From: Tannerella sp.
Lineage (GTDB): Bacteria > Bacteroidota > Bacteroidia > Bacteroidales > Tannerellaceae
Assembly (NCBI GenBank): GCA_031268395.1
Contig: JAIRXI010000083.1
Span: 1 to 11,679 of the forward strand
Direction: 5' to 3'
Length of the DNA: 11,679 nucleotides
The notes beneath the pieces were generated by a model. It was not told the DNA's origin and searched no databases. It saw nothing but the letters and a program-made list of their open reading frames with translations. Below, piece by piece: positions 1-7,245 of the stretch (position 1 is its first letter; every line of letters begins with the position of its first letter). A program made the position numbers and the translations under genes.

Positions 1-1
1 G

Positions 2-310
2 AACTGTCTCTTTTCGGGAAATGACGGCGGAGCGGAGGACAACTGCATATTCTACACCCTTTTGGGAAGCTGCCTGCAGGCTGGAGTAGAACCCCTGTCA
101 TGGCTCGGTTCCACCCTCCAGACAATCCCCACATTACAAACTCCCATCGATTGGCAGGTGTTACTGCCAGACAACTATAAACCAACGAAAGAGGTAGCTC
201 ATAATCATCTTTTTCTCACAATCAAGACGGCGGATTTGGGATGCTTACAAAAAAACAAGCGGCAACCAACACATCGATTCAACCGTCCGAACGCAACCGA
301 CAATATTTAA
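2..310 (+). CDS. IS66-family transposase, C-terminal fragment (5' end outside window)
   Basis: This is the last ~102 residues of a DDE transposase that would catalyse cut-and-paste or copy movement of an IS66 element. The frame is open from base 2 and needs no start in the window. The visible pattern is that of the IS66 C-terminal domain: an LFSGNDGGAEDN segment (bases 8-43, matching the family's L-F-x-G-x-x-x-A-x-x x), then IFYTLLGSCLQAGVEPLSWL (the family's YSLIGTCKLNGVDPxxWL), then a leucine/proline segment ending LLPDNYKP around base 223. IS66 proteins usually stop soon after that last motif, but here about 41 further residues follow, rich in Asn, Lys and Thr and unlike a folded domain, up to the TAA at 308-310. 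That tail may come from loss of an original stop. It is convergent with the PUL and unrelated to it in function. Confidence 0.75.
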   Translation, partial: NCLFSGNDGGAEDNCIFYTLLGSCLQAGVEPLSWLGSTLQTIPTLQTPIDWQVLLPDNYKPTKEVAHNHLFLTIKTADLGCLQKNKRQPTHRFNRPNATDNI

Positions 311-524
311 AGACCGTTTCCGGCATGACATACTATATATCCCGAATCCAATTTTACATTGGTTTTCAAAATCACAACACCGTAGTCTGCACCAAGTCAG
401 GAGTTCTGAATATCTGCCGGGACAAGGTTTGCTCCTCCTGTCCGGAGGGACGACATGCCGGCAAAAAACGGTTCGTGGCGCTTAACGAAACAGCAACTCT
501 ATTGAGAAAAATCATCCTTTCCAC
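311..524. other. Non-coding stretch: IS66 tail plus short spacer to the PUL 3' end
   Basis: This 214-nt stretch holds no convincing gene. It is AT-richer than the PUL. A small inverted repeat, cctcc-tgtcc-ggagg (434-448), is too weak and lacks a T-run, so I do not call it a terminator. An open frame at 241-555 crosses it, but it overlaps both the transposase end and the GH36 end and has no recognisable features. No obvious rho-independent terminator follows the GH36 stop on the minus strand, so the PUL transcript may run into the insertion sequence. Confidence 0.5.
471..486. repeat. Candidate right terminal inverted repeat of the IS66 element
   Basis: The sequence gttcgtggcgcttaac read from the other strand starts GTTAAGCGCC, close to the GTAAGCG-type tips of IS66 elements. 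It lies 176 nt after the transposase stop and 38 nt before the GH36 stop. The opposite end is outside the window, so neither repeat matching nor the expected 8-bp target duplication (which would begin at 487) can be tested. An alternative end at the ttttac near 352-357 is possible but fits the tip less well. Confidence 0.4.
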
Positions 525-2678
525 TCAATCCGTTTCCGTTATTTCAATGACATGACTGACCGTGTGGCTGTTGGAAAACACGGGAATGCCGACTTTCATC
601 AGGTAGTCGCCGGAGTAGCGCCGGCCGTGGCAGCGCAGAGGCGACCCGGTATCAGGCGGCAGGTTGATTTCCCGCAACTCGTACAGTTTATCGGGTTGCA
701 GGCCCGCCAGCCGGATGGCCGGCGTCGGTCCGGCGTAGCGCGGGTGGATGTCGAAGGCAAAAAGAACCGCCTTCGCCGCCCTTTCGCCGACATACATCAG
801 GGCGGCATGGTCGCCTTCGTAGGGCGAGACCAGCCTGTACAGGTCGCCGTTCAGCAATACGCCTTCCAGCCGCTTGAAGTTCTTCACCGCCTCGCGACAG
901 CAGGCCTGTTCGGCCGGCGTCAGTTCGTCGATGCGGATGTCGAAACCCAGCCTGCCCGTCATGGCCACGTCCGTACGGAATTTCACGGGCTGTTTACCCC
1001 ACGATGTCACGTGGGCAGAAAGCGTTTTGGAGGGGAAAAAGTGTGAATAGCCCCACTGGATGAAGATGCGCTCTACCGGGTCGGTATTGTCGCTCGGCCA
1101 AAACTCGGTGAAGTATTTCAGCGCTTCGTAGTCGGAGCGTCCGCCGCCACCTGAACAGAGCATCATCGGCAAGTCCGGATACTTCGCCTTGATGCGTTCC
1201 AGTACGCTGTACAGGCCGCGGACATGCTCGACGTAGAGGTGCGACTGCCGGTCTTTCAGGAAGGGCGAATAAATGTTGGTCACCGGGCTGTTGCAGTCCC
1301 ATTTGAAACAGGCGATGCCGGGGTAGCGCGTCTTCAGGCGGTCGACGACGGAAAAGACATAGTCCTGCACTTCGGGATTGCTCAGGTCGAGCACCAACTG
1401 GTTGCGGAAATAGTATTCGTCCCGATTCGGCAGACGGATCACCCAGTCCCGATGTTTCTCGTACAGTTCGCTTTTGGGGTTGACCATTTCCGGCTCAATC
1501 CAGAGGCCGAACCGGATTCCCCTGGCCGTCGCCTCTTCGACCAGCCGCCCGACGCCGTTCGGCAACTTCTCTTTTGTCTCCTCCCAGTCGCCCAGCCCCT
1601 GCCGGTCGCTGTTCCGCGGATACTTGTTGCCGAACCAGCCGTCGTCGAGCAGGAACATGTCAACGCCCAGCTTGACGGCTTCGTCCATGAGAGTGATCAG
1701 TTTTTCTTCATTGAAATCGAAATACGTGGCCTCCCAGTTATTCAGGAGTGTCAGTCGGGAACCTTCGCCGTCCTTGAGGCGGAAATGCCGCGCCCAGCGG
1801 TGGAGGTTGCGGCTGGCATGGCCCTTGCCTTTCGCGCTGTAGGTGAAGATCAATTCCGGCGTGCGGAAGGTCTCTCCCGGCGGCAGTGCATATTCGGAGG
1901 CATACGGGTTGATGCCCGACAGGAGGCGCAGGCGGTTTTGCCGGTCGACTTCAAACGTGAAACGGAAATTGCCCGTCCATCCGATGGTGCCGAAAAAGAC
2001 CTCTCCGCTGTTTTCGTCGGCAGCCCGGTCGAACGACAGCAGGAAAAACGGGCTGCAAAACATGTTCGCCCGACTGCCCAGTTTGGAATCCAGTATTTTT
2101 TTACCGAAGGCCAGCGGCGTCTCGGTCATGTTTGCTTCATGTGCCCAGTCGCCTGTAAACTCCGTCAGAAAATAGCGGGCGCGGTCGAAGTGGAGCAGCG
2201 ACGAAGCATACTGGTAGAGCGTCACCGGCTTCTTTTCGCTGTGGCTTATTTCCGTACCGGCCGTGATGACATCTGCCCCAGCATAGGCGACGAAACGCAG
2301 TTTCACCTCCACCGGATAGCGATCGTCCCGAAGGCAGACGACGGTCTCGGTCACCTCCGGCTGCAGCAGTTTTGTCTCGTGCGACACGTATTTCAGCAGC
2401 AGGGAAGGATTGCCGTCGTTGTGCAGCACACGGACGGCCGGCTCAAAATAATCTTCCATCCCGTGCGTAAGACAGGCCTCGCCCTGTTCCGGAAGATGCG
2501 TCCAGTCGGATGCGTGGTACAGCCTCTCGCCCATCCATATCTGGTACAGGCGCCCGTCGCTGCCCGTGCGGTAAATCAGGCTCACATGCTCCGTCGCAAC
2601 GTGAATCACCTGCGATTCAGCCGCCGGAAGCGCCGCCGGAAAAAGCAGCGCCATCCAAATCCATACGTTCCGCCTCAT
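525..2678 (-). CDS. GH36 alpha-galactosidase, periplasmic
   Basis: A 717-residue retaining alpha-galactosidase expected to release terminal alpha-D-galactose from oligosaccharides. A Sec signal peptide (MRRN, hydrophobic core, likely cut near residues 18-20 at LPAA) with no lipobox cysteine suggests a soluble periplasmic enzyme. The N-terminal beta-sandwich spans about residues 25-300. The TIM barrel follows with LLDDGWFG (343-350), GLWIEPEMV (391-399), the nucleophile motif FKWDCN (Asp461), CSGGGGRSDYE (508-518) and the acid/base motif WPSDNTD (Asp530). All are canonical for GH36, and a C-terminal beta-domain closes the protein. Length is normal for the family and the C-terminus looks complete. 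The ATG at 2676-2678 sits three bases after the GH97 stop and in the same frame, so translation is probably coupled. It is the last gene of the operon. Linkage and true substrate are not readable from sequence. Confidence 0.93.
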   Translation of the reverse strand: MRRNVWIWMALLFPAALPAAESQVIHVATEHVSLIYRTGSDGRLYQIWMGERLYHASDWTHLPEQGEACLTHGMEDYFEPAVRVLHNDGNPSLLLKYVSHETKLLQPEVTETVVCLRDDRYPVEVKLRFVAYAGADVITAGTEISHSEKKPVTLYQYASSLLHFDRARYFLTEFTGDWAHEANMTETPLAFGKKILDSKLGSRANMFCSPFFLLSFDRAADENSGEVFFGTIGWTGNFRFTFEVDRQNRLRLLSGINPYASEYALPPGETFRTPELIFTYSAKGKGHASRNLHRWARHFRLKDGEGSRLTLLNNWEATYFDFNEEKLITLMDEAVKLGVDMFLLDDGWFGNKYPRNSDRQGLGDWEETKEKLPNGVGRLVEEATARGIRFGLWIEPEMVNPKSELYEKHRDWVIRLPNRDEYYFRNQLVLDLSNPEVQDYVFSVVDRLKTRYPGIACFKWDCNSPVTNIYSPFLKDRQSHLYVEHVRGLYSVLERIKAKYPDLPMMLCSGGGGRSDYEALKYFTEFWPSDNTDPVERIFIQWGYSHFFPSKTLSAHVTSWGKQPVKFRTDVAMTGRLGFDIRIDELTPAEQACCREAVKNFKRLEGVLLNGDLYRLVSPYEGDHAALMYVGERAAKAVLFAFDIHPRYAGPTPAIRLAGLQPDKLYELREINLPPDTGSPLRCHGRRYSGDYLMKVGIPVFSNSHTVSHVIEITETD

Positions 2679-2681
2679 CGC

Positions 2682-4685
2682 TCAATTCTTCCTGAAACGT
2701 ATGGCCAAACCGCCGGCCGAAGCCAGTTGAACTTTCATCCTGCCGCCGGCCTTCACTTTCTCTTTCCGGATGACAATCTTTTTGGGATACTCGCCGGAGT
2801 CCGGAGCGTCGGCATAGATTTCCGCCGTATACGGGCCGGCTTCGAGGAAGTCGAGCGGGATTTCATACTTCCGCTCCGTCCAGTTGGTCATGGCGCCCAG
2901 GAACCAGTCGTCGCCTTTTTTGCGCACAATCGTGATGTATTCGCCCGGATGACCGTTGAGGACGCGGGTCTTGTCCCATGCCGCTGCGGGGACGTCGCGG
3001 ATGAAGCGGAACGAGGGGTCGCCCCGGTAGGCTTCCGGCCAGTCGGAAACCATCTGGTAGGGCGATTCGTATACTACGTAAGCCGCCAGGTGGTGCGCCC
3101 GCGTACCCATCACCATCGGGCGACCGTTCATGCGCGCCTCGAAATCGTCGCGCGTCACGTTGTCGAATCCTCCGGGCGTGTAGTCCACCAGTCCGGTAAT
3201 CATACGCGTGAAAGGGATCACCAGCCGGTTTTCGGGATTGTCGCGATAGCCGGCTTTCGAGCCTTCCATCCCGAGGATGCCTTCATAGCCCACAACGTTC
3301 GGATATGTGCGCTGCAAACCCCACCCCTTGGTTGCGCCGTGAAAGTCTACCATCAAGTGATGCTTCGCCGCCTTCGCCGCCACCTCGTAATAGAAGTTGA
3401 TGGCGGCCTGGTCGTCGCGCTCAACGAAGTCGATCTTCATCCCGGCCACGCCCCACTGTTCGTAGAGCGGAAAAGCCGCATCCATCCGGTTCCAGACATG
3501 GCGCGCATACAGCCAGATGAACACCTTGACGCCTTTCGACCTGGCATATTCCACGACTTCGGGCACATTGACGTTGTCGCGGCACTGCGTGATGTCTTCC
3601 CCGCTCCAGCCGGCGTCTATCGTCATATATTCAAAGCCGGATTCGGCCGCGAAATCCACGTAATACTTCATATTTCCGGTCGTATAAGCCTTTTCCCCGT
3701 TCCTGTCCAGACTGCCGTTCCACCAGTCCCAGGCCGATTTCCCGGCCGAGATCCAGGAGGGGTCTTCGATGCGGCACTCCGGGTTGAGATGGGTGATGAC
3801 GTTGCTTTCGAGGAAACGCGCCGGATCGGAAGCCACCATGATGACACGCCAGGGCGTCTGATGCGGCAGTTTTCCGACAACGGCGACTTCCGGGTCGTCC
3901 GGACTGGGCGCAACAACGGCGTCGAAACGGTGCCCCGTCCATGAACCGGTGGGGTTGCACAGATACATGGAGGAATTGTTTTCCAGGTGGGCTTCGGTAA
4001 TGGCCATCCAGCCCACGCCGGCCACATCAATCAGCAACGGCAGCCCGACAAGGTATTTGCTGGGCACACCGCCCTGGTTGGCCAGACCGGAGATGGGTAC
4101 TTTGTGATATTCGCTTTCGTAGCCCGACTTGAAATTCGGCAGCACCAGGGCATAGCAATTGGCATCCTTGACAACGCGAAACTCCGTCTTTTCGCTTTTC
4201 AGACGGTACTCCGTCAGCGACGCCTGCTCCGGCACGAGGTAGCGAAATGCCACAGCATCGGCGTAAGCGCGCGCCTCAATATACATCGTGCGCTTCGAAC
4301 CGGCGCGTTCGACCACTTCGAGAGTGACCGCCCGCCAAGTTTCAGAGACGGCGCCTGTGCGACCGGTCATCAACCTGTATTCGTCCTTCCCTTCCGAGAA
4401 GGTCGCATTCGCTATCTCTATCGCTTCGCCCAGGACGCGGTTGCGCTGCAATTCCAGTCCCAGGGCCGACGGCTCCAGCAACAGCCTGTTCCTGTAACTT
4501 ACCTCATATTCCAGTTTTGTTTCCCTTGTCCGGAAGGTGATACTCAACGCACCGTCGGGCGAAAGCAGGACCACGTCGCCTGTCTGTCCCCATGCGCCGG
4601 AACAGGAGGCTATCGCCAGTATCGCGATACATGCCAGCCGTCCATATCCGGCCGGCATTCTTTTCTTTTCTCTTAAACCGATCAT
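2682..4685 (-). CDS. GH97 retaining glycosidase, probable alpha-galactosidase
   Basis: A 667-residue GH97 enzyme, a usual length for the family. The N-terminal beta-sandwich runs from about residue 36 (VVLLSPDGALSITF) to 295, then a TIM barrel (WDWWNGS at 319-325, MTIDAGW at 354-360) and a C-terminal beta-domain from about 580. GH97 splits into inverting SusB-type glucosidases, which have Gly at the nucleophile position, and retaining enzymes with Asp there. Here MKIDF carries Asp419, so a retaining mechanism is expected; the acid/base is probably Glu468 or Glu474 in YEGILGMEG. Known retaining members are alpha-galactosidases, with some beta-L-arabinopyranosidases, so the latter is the alternative. 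I chose the ATG at 4683-4685 because it gives a basic n-region (REKKR) before the signal. A shorter start at 4656-4658 is possible. IASC at residues 25-28 could be a lipobox, or cleavage could follow AWG at 33. The frame stays open upstream into GH95, which I regard as chance. Confidence 0.9.
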   Translation of the reverse strand: MIGLREKKRMPAGYGRLACIAILAIASCSGAWGQTGDVVLLSPDGALSITFRTRETKLEYEVSYRNRLLLEPSALGLELQRNRVLGEAIEIANATFSEGKDEYRLMTGRTGAVSETWRAVTLEVVERAGSKRTMYIEARAYADAVAFRYLVPEQASLTEYRLKSEKTEFRVVKDANCYALVLPNFKSGYESEYHKVPISGLANQGGVPSKYLVGLPLLIDVAGVGWMAITEAHLENNSSMYLCNPTGSWTGHRFDAVVAPSPDDPEVAVVGKLPHQTPWRVIMVASDPARFLESNVITHLNPECRIEDPSWISAGKSAWDWWNGSLDRNGEKAYTTGNMKYYVDFAAESGFEYMTIDAGWSGEDITQCRDNVNVPEVVEYARSKGVKVFIWLYARHVWNRMDAAFPLYEQWGVAGMKIDFVERDDQAAINFYYEVAAKAAKHHLMVDFHGATKGWGLQRTYPNVVGYEGILGMEGSKAGYRDNPENRLVIPFTRMITGLVDYTPGGFDNVTRDDFEARMNGRPMVMGTRAHHLAAYVVYESPYQMVSDWPEAYRGDPSFRFIRDVPAAAWDKTRVLNGHPGEYITIVRKKGDDWFLGAMTNWTERKYEIPLDFLEAGPYTAEIYADAPDSGEYPKKIVIRKEKVKAGGRMKVQLASAGGLAIRFRKN

Positions 4686-4693
4686 ATTAAATA

Positions 4694-4707
4694 ATGATGA
4701 ATGATGA
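4694..4707. repeat. Two perfect heptamers (atgatga) in the GH95-GH97 gap
   Basis: The 23-nt gap between the GH95 stop and the GH97 start holds atgatga twice in tandem on the + strand, flanked by A/T bases. It lies directly upstream of the GH97 start codon, where Bacteroidota genes usually have an A/T-rich leader instead of a Shine-Dalgarno sequence, so it may serve only as an unstructured leader. No promoter motif is recognisable. Confidence 0.6.
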
Positions 4708-4708
4708 A

Positions 4709-7114
4709 TTAACGTATTTCCCATACGTCGCCCTTTTTCAGGACGACTGTCAGACATTCGCCGGCGGCGGCTGTGGAAGCTTGTTTGCTGCCGTTCAGGA
4801 AGATGCCGGACGGCCCGGCCGGCGGCAGTTTGACCGTAAACGTATGGTCGACTGTTGCCCGGAGGAGGGCTTTCGTCACGGTTCCGTCCTTCCATTCGGC
4901 ATCGACTTCGGCGCCTCCCGGCACGCACAGTCCCCTGAAATGTCCGGAAGACCAGCGGGCGGACAGGGCGGGCAAAAACTCCACGTATCCCCCGTGGCTC
5001 TGAACCAGCATCTCGGCCATGGCTGCCGTTCCAGCGGCATTGCCGTCGATGATGAAAATATCCCATGGCGCGCCGGCTATGCCTGCCGGAGAAATCGTGA
5101 GCAGGTTTTCGCGGGTAAAGGTGTTAAGCAGCATCTGCAAACTCCGATATGCCTCCCGGCTGTCTTTCAGTCGGGCGAAGAAGGCGATCATGTTTGCGCG
5201 ACTCCATTCCACATCTTCCCATCCTTCGGCGGCGAGACGGCGTTCGATTGTTTTGCGCGCCGCCGCGGCCAGTTCCGGCGTCTGTTCCGGAGAAATCTGC
5301 GCAAAGGGATAGAGGCTCAGCAGATGGGACGTATGCCTGTGATTGGGCGACGCTTCCTCGAAGTCTTCCAGCCATTCCTGTACGCCACCGTTCCTGCCGA
5401 TTTTCAGCGGCGGGAGTTTGGCCAGCGCTTCCTCCAGCGAGCGGCGGAAATCACCGTCCAGATCCAGGATAGCGGAGGCTTCGATGCAGGACCTGAAGGT
5501 TTCGTAAACCAGCACGCGGTCGCAGGTGGGCATCATATAGAGCGACAGATGCTTGCCTTCGTACAGGAAAGCGTTTTCGGGCGAAGTGGACGGGCCGGTA
5601 ACCAGATAGCCCGTACCGGGCAGTTCGGTCATGTAGTCGAGCAGAAACTCGGCGGCGCCCCTGAGCAGCGGGTAGGCAGTGTTCTCCAGAAATTCCCGGT
5701 CCTGTGTGTAGACGTAGTGCGTCCACAGGTGGGAGGCGATCCATGCGCCGGCGGTGGGGAACATCCCGTATCCTACTCCGCGCGAAGAAGCCGTATAGCC
5801 CCAGGCATTGACAACCGTGTGCGCCACCCATCCGGGACTTCCGTAGACAGACCGGGCTACTTCGGCGCCGTGTCCGGAGAGGAAACGGAGGTAATCGAAC
5901 AGCGGCCGGTTACATTCGTGCAGGTTGGCAACGTTCGAGAGCCAATAGTTCTGTTCGATGTTGATGTCCAGGTGATAGTCGCACGTCCATCCCATGTTGC
6001 AGGCCAGGTTGTCGTTCCAGAGTCCCTGCAGGTTGGAAGGCAGGGGCGAATCTTCACGCGAGGAGGCTATCAGCAGGTAACGCCCGTACTGGAAGAAAAG
6101 AGCGTCGAGGCCGGGGTCTTCCCCGCCGTTCCGTACCTGTCGCCAGCGTTCGTCGGTCGGCAGTCCGTCCGCCTCGCCGTCCCCCAGCGCCAGGTCGACA
6201 CGGTTGAACAGGGCGCCGTGGTCGGTCACGTGCGCCCGACGAACCGCTTCGTAGCCCCTGGCGGCCGCCGCCTCGACCGTCCGGCGGCAGACCGTCTCAT
6301 ATCCGGGCTGGCGATAGTCGGTACGGAGGTCGATGACCGCCACGGCTTCGTCTGCCTGTTTCACCTTCAGCGTTCCCTGCCCGGCCTCGACCGTCCCGCC
6401 GACGGTCGTTACCTGAACGATGCCGGTGAAGCGGACACCGCCCGCGCCGAATTTCGGGAAATCCACCTTGCCGGAAAACGTCAGGCGATTTCCTTCCGCG
6501 GCAAAGACCGTCCCGTCGCTTTCGCGGGTCATGGCCAGTCCGAGGTCGAAATCCAGCGCTCCTTTCCTGTCGGCAGACAGTTTGACGACAAGGACGCCGT
6601 CGGGATTGGAACAGAGGTATTCACGCCGCCAAGTGATGCCGCCAGCCCGATAGGAGACACGGGCTACGGCTTCGCGCAGGTCCAGTTCCCTTTTATAGTC
6701 GGTAACCGATGCTTCCGAATGGTTGAAACGGAGCAGCAGGTCGCCGACGGGGACATGCGACCCGAACGTACGCGCGTTTACGGCAAGCGTCTGAGCAGTC
6801 AGGCGGTTACCTTCTTCATACTTCCCCTCGAAAAACAGTTTCCGCACCGCGGCCAGGCGTTCCTTGCCGCCGCCGGTCATCTCCAGCGGCGCCTCAGGCT
6901 GCCCCGACCACATCGTGATCTCGTTCAGCGCAATCCTTTCCGTCTCCACGCCGCCAAACACCATCGCGCCGAGACGTCCGTTGCCCACCGGAACGGCTTC
7001 CATCCATTCGCTCGCCGGCTGCCGGTACCAGAGGGACAGGTCTCCCCTCTCCTCCCCTGCCCGGCACGCCGCCAGCATATACACACACATACCAAGTAAA
7101 ATCGCTCTTTTCAT
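4709..7114 (-). CDS. GH95 alpha-L-fucosidase-type glycoside hydrolase, lipoprotein
   Basis: An 801-residue inverting GH95 enzyme, of normal family length. These enzymes remove alpha-1,2-linked L-fucose, or alpha-L-galactose in some members. The signal peptide ends in MLAAC (Cys17), a lipobox, so the protein should be membrane anchored. The N-terminal domain starts with WYRQPASEWMEAVPVGNGRL (29-48) and contains the LNEITMWSG motif (63-71). The (alpha/alpha)6 barrel carries NLQGLWND (361-368), YHLDINIEQNYW (380-391), TGPSTSPEN with the likely general acid Glu513, HRHTSHLLSLYPF (592-604) and ARLKD with Asp651, expected to help activate water. In the fungal-type enzyme AfcA (numbering from memory), His419-x-Asn421-x-Asn423 bind substrate and water. 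Here His381-x-Asp383-x-Asn385 keeps the His linked to fucosidase specificity but has Asp for the first Asn. It follows SusD by 133 nt. Confidence 0.92.
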   Translation of the reverse strand: MKRAILLGMCVYMLAACRAGEERGDLSLWYRQPASEWMEAVPVGNGRLGAMVFGGVETERIALNEITMWSGQPEAPLEMTGGGKERLAAVRKLFFEGKYEEGNRLTAQTLAVNARTFGSHVPVGDLLLRFNHSEASVTDYKRELDLREAVARVSYRAGGITWRREYLCSNPDGVLVVKLSADRKGALDFDLGLAMTRESDGTVFAAEGNRLTFSGKVDFPKFGAGGVRFTGIVQVTTVGGTVEAGQGTLKVKQADEAVAVIDLRTDYRQPGYETVCRRTVEAAAARGYEAVRRAHVTDHGALFNRVDLALGDGEADGLPTDERWRQVRNGGEDPGLDALFFQYGRYLLIASSREDSPLPSNLQGLWNDNLACNMGWTCDYHLDINIEQNYWLSNVANLHECNRPLFDYLRFLSGHGAEVARSVYGSPGWVAHTVVNAWGYTASSRGVGYGMFPTAGAWIASHLWTHYVYTQDREFLENTAYPLLRGAAEFLLDYMTELPGTGYLVTGPSTSPENAFLYEGKHLSLYMMPTCDRVLVYETFRSCIEASAILDLDGDFRRSLEEALAKLPPLKIGRNGGVQEWLEDFEEASPNHRHTSHLLSLYPFAQISPEQTPELAAAARKTIERRLAAEGWEDVEWSRANMIAFFARLKDSREAYRSLQMLLNTFTRENLLTISPAGIAGAPWDIFIIDGNAAGTAAMAEMLVQSHGGYVEFLPALSARWSSGHFRGLCVPGGAEVDAEWKDGTVTKALLRATVDHTFTVKLPPAGPSGIFLNGSKQASTAAAGECLTVVLKKGDVWEIR

Positions 7115-7166
7115 CCGATTGAATTTTTATACAGGAATCACATTTCTCACTGAAAAGGGAGATGAA

Positions 7167-7204
7167 GGGAGAATGATCCTTCCCACAGGATCGGAGATTC
7201 TCCC
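7167..7204 (-). other. Imperfect hairpin in the SusD-GH95 gap
   Basis: Arms gggagaat (7167-7174) and attctccc (7197-7204) pair for 8 bp. An inner gatcc (7175-7179) pairs with ggatc (7188-7192) for 5 bp, with a 4-nt bulge (7193-7196) on one side and an 8-nt loop. A second, competing 5' arm gaaaagggaga (7152-7162) can pair with tctcccgttttc (7199-7210) with one bulged base. No U-run follows on the minus strand, so a simple intrinsic terminator is unlikely. It may protect the SusCD message or lower GH95 expression relative to SusCD. Function is inferred only. Confidence 0.5.
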
Positions 7205-7206
7205 GT

Positions 7207-7245
7207 TTTCCATTCCCCATTCATTCTCCATTCTGCATTCTCCAT
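7207..7245 (-). repeat. Degenerate heptamer array (atggaga) after SusD
   Basis: On the minus strand the units read atggaga, atgcaga, atggaga, a 4-nt atga, atgggga and atggaaa, beginning two bases after the SusD stop codon. Five heptamers and one partial unit cover 39 nt. They are purine-rich on the transcript. Short heptamer repeats of this kind are frequent between genes in Bacteroidota. No coding role is possible here because the SusD stop precedes it and GH95 starts further on. Confidence 0.75.

Larger units (their letters stand above)
1..486 (+). mobile_element. 3' end of an IS66-family insertion sequence (left part outside window)
   Basis: The open frame at the left edge reads as the C-terminus of an IS66-type transposase, so the window starts inside an insertion sequence. 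The right boundary is inferred: the segment ggcgcttaac (477-486) resembles the inverted complement of the GTAAGCG-like tips usual in IS66 elements, and PUL coding sequence begins 38 nt further on at 525. The element is convergent with the PUL. Its left end, tnpA/tnpB and target duplication cannot be seen. The family call rests on the protein; the exact end is uncertain. Confidence 0.6.

Noticed and set aside
434..448. Possible terminator hairpin after GH36
   Set aside because: The stem has only 5 bp with a 5-nt loop and no T-run on either strand, and it lies inside the presumed IS.
241..555. 104-codon open frame on the + strand
   Set aside because: It overlaps the transposase end, the candidate IS end and the last codons of GH36, and has no recognisable features.
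1224..3944. 906-codon open frame on the + strand
   Set aside because: It lies exactly opposite GH36 and GH97 in mirrored codon register, shows no domain, and is explained by the lack of TTA, CTA and TCA codons in the sense genes.
4686..5066. N-terminal extension of GH97 by 127 residues from an ATG at 5066
   Set aside because: The extra part overlaps GH95 in another frame and is Arg/Gly/Pro-rich shadow sequence. The ATG at 4685 gives a proper signal peptide.
7080..7090. Dinucleotide ac repeat
   Set aside because: Very short and fully within the GH95 signal peptide codons. No sign of function.
4694..7099. 801-codon open frame on the + strand
   Set aside because: It mirrors GH95 codon for codon, whereas the minus strand encodes all GH95 motifs. 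Its translation has no recognisable fold or signal.
7115..7160. Separate promoter for GH95
   Set aside because: TATAAAAA occurs upstream of the start, but no TTTG at -33 or TAnnTTTG at -7 is present, so a promoter is not supported.
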